From Ruthenibacterium lactatiformans (GTDB taxonomy: Bacteria; Bacillota; Clostridia; Oscillospirales; Ruminococcaceae): 64,000 nt of DNA. A model generated the notes under the pieces. It was given only the letters and a program-made list of their open reading frames with translations, was not told the DNA's origin and ran no database searches. A program made the translations under genes and the position numbers. The DNA is taken from positions 34,399 through 98,398 of the forward strand of contig NZ_JXXK01000014.1 in the NCBI RefSeq assembly GCF_000949455.1, written 5' to 3'. Below are positions 57,557-64,000 of the stretch, piece by piece (within the stretch, counting starts at the first letter, position 1; every line of letters begins with the position of its first letter).

Positions 57557-59127
57557 TCTGTTCCCTCCGCTTGCTGCGGGCCGCCGGGGCCCGTCAGATT
57601 GTCTCGCAGGATCAGCGGCGTGCCGGGCGCGACGGCTGCCTCGCCCGTCCGCACCACTTCGATCCCGCCCCGGAACCAGCAGCCCTCCACGATCGCGGGC
57701 CGCTTTGCGCGACGGCTGCGCTGGGTCAAAACCAGCTTTTCAGCCGTGCAGCCGCGCATCTGCAGGCCGTCCGCGTTCAGCAGAAACGTGCCGCAGGGGC
57801 CGTAGCCCTCCGTATTCACACCGTCGTAGGCGCCTGTGCGGCAGACGGCGACGTCCTGCAGGGTAAGATCGCTGACCTTTGCGAAGCCGATGCCCCAGAA
57901 GCCCGTGTGCCGCACCACTGTGATGCGCTTTGCACTGCTGCCCCAGGTGGGACCGCTGTTGGCGAAGCTGAGCAGGCCGGAATTGCCCACATAGGTAAGG
58001 TCGTGCTCGAACTGACCGTGGGTGACGTAGGCCCCGTGAAAATCGCCGTCGCCGTGACAGTTCTCCACCATGCAGTATGCGCTGCCCGTAAAATCGTTCA
58101 GGTGGCGCGCGTTGGATGTGGTGCAATCCCGCACCTTGCCGTACAGACAGTGGATCTGCTGCGTCAGATATCCGGTGCCGCCCACCACCACCTCTATGGG
58201 ATTGGCCAGACTGCACCGTTCGGTGACGTATTCGGTGTTGTGGCGGCGCAGCAGCACAGGCCAGTAGGTATGCCGCGCCCGCACGTCCCGCACATCGCAC
58301 CGCACCGCGTACTCAAAGGCCAACGGCTGCGCGCCCGTCTCCTCGCCGCCCTCGTTGCCCCGGAATTCCATATCCTGCACGCAGACGCGCTCAATGGGTT
58401 CAACGCGCCGCCAGGTCATCACACGCCCGGCGTCCAGCGGCCATCCCATCTTATAGTTAACGCGCACATGGCTTTCGTCGATGCGCTCGGTGACGCACAG
58501 CAGCTTGTCGATCTCTTTTTCCTCACGGCCCGCGAGGCTGTTGACGCTCACCTGCCACCAGGAATACAGCGGGATGCCGCCCGCGCCGGGCACCTCGAAC
58601 ACATCATACAGCTCGCGCATGGGCTGCGCCAGCGGAAAAGTACGCACGTCATCCCCCGGCACGCCCGTAAAGTGAAACAGCGCGCCGAAGGGATCGTTGT
58701 GCTTTGCGTGCTCCACGCCCTGTGCCGTTACTGTGTGGCCGGTGAAATCCAGCGTGACGTGCCCGCGTGTGAACATGTGGCGGCGTGTGAAATTCACATC
58801 TGTGCCGAATACGATGCGCGTTACGCTCCCGTCCGCCATCAGCGCGTCCAGCGCGTCGTCTGCCGGGACGTCCGGGCCGAATACGCCGAAGCAGCGCGCA
58901 TCCACCGTTCCGCTGTGACACAAAAGCCAGCGGCCCGCGGCGGGCATGCCCGCGGGTGCAAGCACCGTGCCGCCGTTTGGCCCGGCTGTGCTGTTGGGGT
59001 CCCAGCGGTACAGCCAGCTGCCGTCGCCGGGTACAAGGCGGCCCAGCACCTGGGCCACGTCGCCCGCATGCAGTGTAGCTGCGGGCAGCTCCAGCAGGCG
59101 CGCCGCGGTCTCCACCGTATGGATCAT
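57553..59127 (-). CDS. Predicted parallel beta-helix (pectin-lyase fold) protein
   Basis: The 524-residue protein has no signal peptide. From about residue 90 it shows short hydrophobic strands separated by Asn/Gly turns, as in a right-handed parallel beta-helix: DFTGHTVTAQG, RVCVQDMEFRGNEGG, DLTLQDVAVCRTG and GLQMRGCTAEKLVL. The N-terminal part, with YRWDPNSTAGPNGGTVLAP, resembles the entry domain of such proteins. It may be a lyase, isomerase or epimerase for uronate-containing oligosaccharides. I do not recognise a defined family. Confidence 0.6.
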   Translation of the reverse strand: MIHTVETAARLLELPAATLHAGDVAQVLGRLVPGDGSWLYRWDPNSTAGPNGGTVLAPAGMPAAGRWLLCHSGTVDARCFGVFGPDVPADDALDALMADGSVTRIVFGTDVNFTRRHMFTRGHVTLDFTGHTVTAQGVEHAKHNDPFGALFHFTGVPGDDVRTFPLAQPMRELYDVFEVPGAGGIPLYSWWQVSVNSLAGREEKEIDKLLCVTERIDESHVRVNYKMGWPLDAGRVMTWRRVEPIERVCVQDMEFRGNEGGEETGAQPLAFEYAVRCDVRDVRARHTYWPVLLRRHNTEYVTERCSLANPIEVVVGGTGYLTQQIHCLYGKVRDCTTSNARHLNDFTGSAYCMVENCHGDGDFHGAYVTHGQFEHDLTYVGNSGLLSFANSGPTWGSSAKRITVVRHTGFWGIGFAKVSDLTLQDVAVCRTGAYDGVNTEGYGPCGTFLLNADGLQMRGCTAEKLVLTQRSRRAKRPAIVEGCWFRGGIEVVRTGEAAVAPGTPLILRDNLTGPGGPQQAEGTE

Positions 59128-59163
59128 TGTGGTTTTCCCTCTTTCTTTGCCATTGGCCTTTAA

Positions 59164-59208
59164 AAAAGGCCGGGGGGCTGTTTCCCCCTTGGGAAGCCCC
59201 CCGGCCGG
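59164..59208 (-). terminator. Intra-operon terminator after the solute-binding protein gene
   Basis: On the minus strand a 12-bp stem (GGCCGGGGGGCT 59195-59206 with 59168-59179) is followed by TTTTTT. It would lower expression of the three downstream genes relative to the binding protein. Confidence 0.88.
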
Positions 59209-59221
59209 GTGCGTACAAAAC

Positions 59222-60895
59222 TTATTGGATGGCTTCGTTCCAGCGGGCCAGAGCCGCTTCCTTGATCTCCGTCAGCTCGGCAAGGCCGATCTTCTCGAGG
59301 GAAGCAAGATAGTCCTCCCAGCCGGATTCAATGTCGGTATCACCGACGATAAATTTCGTTGTCATCATCAACACCTGCGTATACAGATCGTTTTCAATGA
59401 CATTGCCGCGCTCGGATTCCTCGGCGGTAAAGCGCGCGTTCTGGGGATATGCATTCTTGATGTTATAGTACGGAGCCTGCATCTCTGCAACCTGCTCGCA
59501 CTTCATCTCCATCAGCGGGCTTCCGGCAGGCATCGCATTGAATTCCAGCAGGCCGGGCAGCTCCATGTTCACAGACACCGTTTTGTTGATATCACTGAAG
59601 CCGGTGATGGGGTCGATCCAGGAATAGGCCGTCTTGGTATCATCGGTGTATTCCCAATGCTCGCCTTCCCAGCCCACAAATGTCGTCAGGCCGCTGAAGC
59701 CTTCCACTGCGTCTTCCTCGGTGGCATAGAACATATCCAGCAGACGGATGGCTGCCACAGGGTCGGAGCATTTGTCGGTGATGAACGCACGGCCCGGATA
59801 CATGTAAAGCGGCTGTTTGACGACCTTTTCGTCATTGGTGGCGCTGGTGAGCGGCGGCAGGCTGAGCTGCTGCGCGGTGGTGGAGGGGTCCAGCGTGGTG
59901 GGGCTGCCGCTGTAAATGCCGCACTGGTCAGCCTTTACCTTAGCCTGCCACTGCTGTGCCGTCTGGGTGGAGAACTCGGGGTCCAGCAGACCTTCGCTGT
60001 ACAGCTTGTTGGCATATTTCAGGAATTCCTTGTACTCCTCGGTGGCCGGGGCATACACGACCTTGCCTTCGTCGTCCAGGTTAAAGCTCAGGCCGTCGGG
60101 CAGGCCCGTAAAGGCCGGAATGAGCAGGTCGCGGATGGTGGTGGTGAGGCCCACGCAGGTGAAGGGGATCTCATCGCTGGGGTCGCCGTTGCCGTTTGCG
60201 TCCTGTTCTTTAAAAGCGACCAGCATATCGTACAGCTCATCGGTGGTCTCAGGCACTTTATCAACGCCCACATTTTTCATCCATTCTTCACTGAAAAACG
60301 CAGTGTGGCCCTGTACGGTGGCCGTGTGGAACACATACGGCAGGCCGTAGATCTTGCCGTCCATGCTCGTCATGGCCGCTTTGACGTCGGGATATTTTTC
60401 CATCATGGCCTTGATGTTGGGCGCGTACTGGTCGATGAGGTCCGTCAGGTCCAGAAAAATCCCCTGCGGGCCGTAGGTCTCCTCGTCGGTAACGGCCATA
60501 TTGGCGTCGGTCGCACTCTTATCGCGCAGGATGATGTCGCCGTACTCGCCGCCCACCAGCGCAATGTTTTTCTGTTCGGGCCAGGTGCTGGTCTCGGACA
60601 CTTCAAACTCAAAGTTGATGTTGGTGATCTCGGACAAGCGCTGGAATACTTCCAACTCGCTCCAGTCCGGAGCGCCGGGGTCTTTTGCACCCATGATCTT
60701 AAAGGTGATCGGCTCGTTTACAATTGGATACTCACCCACGGGAGTAACGTTGCCCGTCCCCTCCGCCGAAGCGGAGCCGGACGCCGCCGAACCGGATACG
60801 GCCGCGCTGGACGACGAACCGCCGCCGCAGGCCGCCAGCATGCTGACGCACAGCACGCCGGACATTGCAAGGGATGCCAGTTTTTTCAGTTTCAT
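59222..60895 (-). CDS. Carbohydrate ABC transporter solute-binding lipoprotein
   Basis: The 557-residue protein has a lipoprotein signal with lipobox SMLAAC at about residue 22, then a Ser/Ala linker and a large type-1 solute-binding fold. Its length and position match LplA/YtcQ-like binding proteins that serve oligosaccharide importers (family CUT1). Regions such as EITNINFEFEVSETSTWPEQ and the C-terminal EDYLASLEKIGLAELTEI fit this group. It follows the two permease genes and is followed by an intra-operon terminator. Confidence 0.92.
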   Translation of the reverse strand: MKLKKLASLAMSGVLCVSMLAACGGGSSSSAAVSGSAASGSASAEGTGNVTPVGEYPIVNEPITFKIMGAKDPGAPDWSELEVFQRLSEITNINFEFEVSETSTWPEQKNIALVGGEYGDIILRDKSATDANMAVTDEETYGPQGIFLDLTDLIDQYAPNIKAMMEKYPDVKAAMTSMDGKIYGLPYVFHTATVQGHTAFFSEEWMKNVGVDKVPETTDELYDMLVAFKEQDANGNGDPSDEIPFTCVGLTTTIRDLLIPAFTGLPDGLSFNLDDEGKVVYAPATEEYKEFLKYANKLYSEGLLDPEFSTQTAQQWQAKVKADQCGIYSGSPTTLDPSTTAQQLSLPPLTSATNDEKVVKQPLYMYPGRAFITDKCSDPVAAIRLLDMFYATEEDAVEGFSGLTTFVGWEGEHWEYTDDTKTAYSWIDPITGFSDINKTVSVNMELPGLLEFNAMPAGSPLMEMKCEQVAEMQAPYYNIKNAYPQNARFTAEESERGNVIENDLYTQVLMMTTKFIVGDTDIESGWEDYLASLEKIGLAELTEIKEAALARWNEAIQ

Positions 60896-60946
60896 ATTGC
60901 TTCCTCCTGTTTTAATAATTGTATCACGTGCGGAGCGGCAAGGGAA

Positions 60947-61846
60947 TCATCCCTTTACCGCGCCCACTGTTACACCTTTGACAAAATGCTTCTGCACAAA
61001 CGGATAAATGCACATGACCGGTACCGAGGCCACAACGATGAGCGCATATTTGATCTGCTCGGCGATGCGCTGTTCCTGCGCCGCCAGCACGCCCGTATCC
61101 CCGCCTTGCTGGAGCATCTGGGCGTTAAATTCGCTGCGCATCAGTATCTCGCGCATAACGATCTGCAGCGGCTGCCAGTCTTTGTCGCGCACGTAGATCA
61201 TCGCCGTAAAATAACCGTTCCAGTGTGTCACCGCAAAGAACAGCGCCATGACGGCTATGATAGCCGTGGAAAGCGGCAGCACGATGCTGAAAAAGAAGCG
61301 CGTATTGGAACAACCGTCGATCTCGGCAGCCTCCCGCAGCTCGTTTGGGATATTGGTTTCAAAAAAGGTCCGGCTGATGATGATGTTCGTCATGCTGGTG
61401 GCGCCCAGAATGACCATGACCCATGGATTGTTGTACAGCCCCAGGCTTTTCACCGTCAGGAAGGTGGGAATCAGGCCGCCGGAGAAAAACATCGTGAACA
61501 GGAACATCAGCGTGAAAAACTTGCGGCCTACAAAATCCCGGCGGGAAAGCGCGTAAGCAGCGGGCAGCGTAACGGCAAGGTTGATGAGCGTCCCGCCTGT
61601 GGTATAAATCAGCGTATTGACATAACCGCGCATCACGCCGTCGTCGGCGAACAGGCTCTTATAGCCGTCAAAGGAAATATCCTTGGGCCAGAACCATACC
61701 TGGCCGCCGTTGACAAGATCCGGGTTGCTGATAGACGCGATGATGATGAACCACAACGGATACAGACAGATCAGGAACACGCATGCAAGCAGGAAATAGT
61801 TGATGAAATTGAATATCTTGTCGCTTCTTGTCTCTTTAATAACCAT
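60947..61846 (-). CDS. Carbohydrate ABC transporter permease (LplC/YtcP-like)
   Basis: The 299-residue protein has six predicted helices and the permease EAA loop with ELREAAEIDGCSNTRFFFSIVLPLSTAII. It is the second membrane subunit of a CUT1-type importer. The ATG at 61846 follows an AAGGAGG site that overlaps the end of the first permease gene by position, indicating coupled expression. Confidence 0.93.
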   Translation of the reverse strand: MVIKETRSDKIFNFINYFLLACVFLICLYPLWFIIIASISNPDLVNGGQVWFWPKDISFDGYKSLFADDGVMRGYVNTLIYTTGGTLINLAVTLPAAYALSRRDFVGRKFFTLMFLFTMFFSGGLIPTFLTVKSLGLYNNPWVMVILGATSMTNIIISRTFFETNIPNELREAAEIDGCSNTRFFFSIVLPLSTAIIAVMALFFAVTHWNGYFTAMIYVRDKDWQPLQIVMREILMRSEFNAQMLQQGGDTGVLAAQEQRIAEQIKYALIVVASVPVMCIYPFVQKHFVKGVTVGAVKG

Positions 61847-61859
61847 TGCAGGCGCCTCC

Positions 61860-62837
61860 TTACCACAAAGATGTTTCGCTGATCTTGCGGGAGACTTTGT
61901 TCACCGTCACAAGCAAAATCAAGTTGATGATATTGTTGAACAGGCCCACGGCGGCCGACAGGCTGTACTGGGCGCGTTGAATGCCCAGCTTGTAAACATA
62001 AGTGGAGATGACCTCCGACACCGCAGTGTTGCTGTCTGTCTGCATGAGCAGTACCTTTTCAAAGGAAAGGTTCATGATGCCGCCCACGGCCATGATCAGC
62101 ATGATGACGATGGTGGGCATAATGGCCGGCAGATTGATGTGGATGATACGCTGCAGCCGTGTAGCGCCGTCGATGGTGGCCGCCTCGTGCAGGTCCGGCG
62201 AAACGCCCGCCAGCGCGGCGATGTAGATGACCGCGCCGTAACCCGTGGCCTGCCACACGCCGCTCCAAACATACAAATCGTTGAACAGCGCATCTTTCAT
62301 CAGGAACATCTGCGGCTCCGCTCCAAACAGCGCGCCGATATTGTTGGCAAGACCGTTGTAGGAAAAGAACAGATTGATCATGCCGACGAGCACCACGGTG
62401 GACACAAAGTATGGCATATAAGTAATGTTCTGCACAGCCTTTTTGAACCGGGTATTCTTCACCTCGTTGATCATCAGTGCCAGAAGAATGGGCATCGGGA
62501 AACTGATGGCGAGATAATACAGAGAAAGCCCGATCGTATTCCGCAGAATCTCCCAGAAGTTCACCGAACTGAAAAACGTAATGAAATGCTTGAACAGCGG
62601 GTCTGCCCATTCACTGCCCAAAAAACCCTTGTTGGCGACAAAATCCTTGAAAGCGATCTGCACACCGTACATCGGTACATAGGCAAAAATCAGGAAATAC
62701 AAAAATGCCGGCAGAATAAAAAGATACAGCACCTTATTGCGCTTCATCAAAATCCAGTTTACATTTTTACCGGTGGCCGTCCGCCGCCCGGGCATCCGCA
62801 GCTGAATTTTCCGGCGTGTCTTTACTTCAGTCTCCAT
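61860..62837 (-). CDS. Carbohydrate ABC transporter permease (LplB-like)
   Basis: The 325-residue protein has six predicted helices and an EAA loop with DLHEAATIDGATRLQRIIHINLPAIMPT. The extended N-terminus and the YVPMYGVQIAFKDF segment match LplB-type permeases. It is the first gene of the importer operon. No ATPase gene is present here, so the importer must use a shared MsmX-type ATPase encoded elsewhere. Confidence 0.93.
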   Translation of the reverse strand: METEVKTRRKIQLRMPGRRTATGKNVNWILMKRNKVLYLFILPAFLYFLIFAYVPMYGVQIAFKDFVANKGFLGSEWADPLFKHFITFFSSVNFWEILRNTIGLSLYYLAISFPMPILLALMINEVKNTRFKKAVQNITYMPYFVSTVVLVGMINLFFSYNGLANNIGALFGAEPQMFLMKDALFNDLYVWSGVWQATGYGAVIYIAALAGVSPDLHEAATIDGATRLQRIIHINLPAIMPTIVIMLIMAVGGIMNLSFEKVLLMQTDSNTAVSEVISTYVYKLGIQRAQYSLSAAVGLFNNIINLILLVTVNKVSRKISETSLW

Positions 62838-63333
62838 GAGTTGGGTCGTTCCTCCTTTGCTTGTGCCGCCCAGCCTCTTTGCCGGCGCGGCCGTTCCCGC
62901 TTTTCTTATATTAGGTTTATATATAAGCTGCGGGGCAGCCTCCGGGCTGTGGCGCGGCCCGAGAGGCGTTCGGCGCGGCGTTCTGTGGTGTTCCCGCCGC
63001 GGTTCCTTGCTCTGTTTTCAGCATATCATCCGTCCGGGGCCGGGTAAATTGCCAGAAATTAAGCCCCCGCAATCAAAATTAAAGATACCGCGCAGGCGCG
63101 GCAAAACGCCGCGCTATCATTTTTTAAACCGGCTTTCAAAAATTACACTTTTCTCCGCTCCGGGCGGCCTGTAAAATAGAAACCGCATTCTTAAAAAATG
63201 TCACTTTACGCCGCAGCCTCGGTCCTGCATAATAAAAGCAGGTCCCGCACCGCGTCCTTTCGCCGGCGGTGCGGGCGGCTGTGGCGGCCTTGCGCGGAAA
63301 ACGACTTTTCCAAATACAGGAGGAACGACGGAA
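62838..63333. promoter_or_regulatory. Divergent control region of the importer operon and the epimerase gene
   Basis: No gene is seen in these 496 bases. On the importer side is the palindrome CTTATAT-N9-ATATAAG (62905-62927), a good operator or overlapping -10. On the epimerase side there is a GC-stem followed by T-run (63096-63120) and then two promoter-like units 56 bases apart: TTTTCT/TAAAAT (63149-63177) and TTTACG/CATAAT (63205-63233), each 17 bases spaced and each preceded by an A-run and CACTTT. A hairpin CCCGCACCGC/GCGGTGCGGG (about 63245-63276) lies in the leader. Confidence 0.55.
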
Positions 63334-64000
63334 ATGTGGACGGAAGAAAGACTGAACAAAATGCTGACGACGCCGAGCGAGGCGCTGAGCGTGGAGCTGG
63401 GAAGGTTGGAGGGAGACATCCTGGTGCTGGGCGCGGGCGGAAAAATGGGGCCGACGCTGTGCGTTCTGGCAAAGAACGCGCTGCGGGCGGCGGGAGTGGA
63501 AAAGCGAGTCATCGCGGTGTCGCGCTTCAGCGACCCGCTGGTGGTGGAGCTGCTGCGGGAGAACGGGGTGGAGATGATCAGCGCGGACCTGCTGGCGCCC
63601 GGCGCGCTGGACAGCCTGCCGGACGCGGAGAACGTCATCTACATGGCGGGCAAAAAGTTCGGCACGGACGGCAATGAATACGCCACCTGGGCGATGAACA
63701 CCTGGCTGCCCAGCCGGGTGGCCGAGCGGTACCAAAACAGCCGCATCGTGGTGTTCTCCAGCGGGAACCTGTACCCGAAGGTGGGTGTGCACAGCGGGGG
63801 TGCCACGGAGGAGACGCGGACGGAGCCGGTGGGCGAGTACTGCATGTCCTGCCAGGGGCGCGAGCGGATGTTCGAGTACGCGGCAAAGACCTACGGCACG
63901 CGGGTGGCGGTTTACCGTTTGAACTACGCGGTGGACCTGCGGTACGGCGTGCTGTACGATATGGCCCACAACATCCTGGAGGGAAAACCCATCAGCATCG
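63334..64000 (+). CDS. NAD-dependent epimerase/dehydratase family protein (partial)
   Basis: The reading frame starts at ATG 63334 after AGGAGG and is still open at the right edge, so about 222 residues are visible. It has a Rossmann start (GDILVLGAGGKMGPTLCVLA), AENVIYMAGKKFG and a YCMSCQGRERMFEYAAKTYG segment where SDR epimerases have YxxxK (no clear Tyr-x3-Lys is seen). Members act on nucleotide sugars or uronates. It is divergent from the importer operon and probably belongs to the same sugar pathway. Confidence 0.8.
   Translation, partial: MWTEERLNKMLTTPSEALSVELGRLEGDILVLGAGGKMGPTLCVLAKNALRAAGVEKRVIAVSRFSDPLVVELLRENGVEMISADLLAPGALDSLPDAENVIYMAGKKFGTDGNEYATWAMNTWLPSRVAERYQNSRIVVFSSGNLYPKVGVHSGGATEETRTEPVGEYCMSCQGRERMFEYAAKTYGTRVAVYRLNYAVDLRYGVLYDMAHNILEGKPISI

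Noticed and set aside
57571..59163. A 530-codon plus-strand frame opposite the beta-helix gene.
   Set aside because: It is rich in His, Ala and Arg without any motif, while the minus-strand frame fits an operon with a 4-base overlap.
1..64000. CRISPR array, prophage or IS element.
   Set aside because: No regularly spaced direct repeats, cas genes, integrase, transposase or phage structural genes were seen in the window.

Overview
The window is chromosomal DNA from a GC-rich, endospore-capable anaerobic Clostridia-type Firmicute, most probably in the Oscillospiraceae/Ruminococcaceae sphere. Pointers are a spoIIP gene, a CarD-family regulator, a flavodiiron protein with a tiny rubredoxin, Firmicute-style promoters and AGGAGG ribosome binding sites, a folT gene under a THF riboswitch, and a clostridial-type purine operon. 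Species level cannot be read from the sequence. Almost all of the window is coding; no IS element, prophage or CRISPR array was seen.

Layout. 1-1,940: the rpmG-secE-nusG-rplK-rplA block (minus). 2.2-6.4 kb: ddl, murI, a ywiB-like gene and argS (plus). 6.5-8.1 kb: yhhN and an arylamine N-acetyltransferase. 8.2-10.3 kb: ldh and an amidohydrolase (minus). 10.6-11.7 kb: padR and a HAAS-domain membrane protein. 11.7-12.4 kb: a 32-residue membrane peptide and tRNA-Arg(ACG) with a duplicated 3' end. 12.4-20.2 kb: NUDIX, NERD, carD, spoIIP, rubredoxin plus flavodiiron protein, rlmA-like methyltransferase and a DEAD-box helicase. 20.8-21.7 kb: yitT. 21.8-35.0 kb: a purine operon transcribed in the order purE-C-F-M-N/O-H(transformylase)-D-L-B behind a structured leader. 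35.1-37.7 kb: ybaK with an XRE regulator, a frameshifted gene, and a DAHP synthase behind an aromatic leader-peptide attenuator. 37.7-40.7 kb: an acetyltransferase, a D-aminopeptidase and a MATE pump. 40.8-44.0 kb: kdgK and a KDPG aldolase-VOC fusion divergent from an IclR regulator. 44.1-51.3 kb: lipoprotein, oligopeptidase, MFS transporter, THF riboswitch-folT, a peptidoglycan-binding protein and an exonuclease-BRCT protein. 51.4-64 kb: a membrane-bound AraC regulator, a GNAT protein, a carbohydrate ABC importer operon with three catabolic-looking genes, and the start of an epimerase gene.

The most unusual signal is a three-copy structured repeat (10,351-10,471; 20,421-20,545; 20,566-20,690). 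On the minus strand each copy reads as an extended -10 promoter, a cloverleaf closed by a 9-10 bp stem whose base pairs co-vary between copies, a conserved linker and a terminator-like hairpin. Other RNA-level regulation includes the THF riboswitch with an SD-sequestering hairpin, the Tyr/Phe attenuator before the DAHP synthase, a leader ORF plus terminator before purE, and a promoter-proximal hairpin before the NERD gene. A run of ten G residues occupies the ribosome-binding region of the XRE regulator and could be a contingency locus.

The IclR/kdgK/KDPG-aldolase locus and the ABC/AraC/oxidoreductase/pectin-lyase-fold locus both point to use of uronic-acid or plant-cell-wall derived sugars. 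The purine operon is self-sufficient from PRPP products to AMP precursors, but it carries IMP cyclohydrolase as an archaeal-type PurO domain fused to PurN rather than in a bifunctional PurH.
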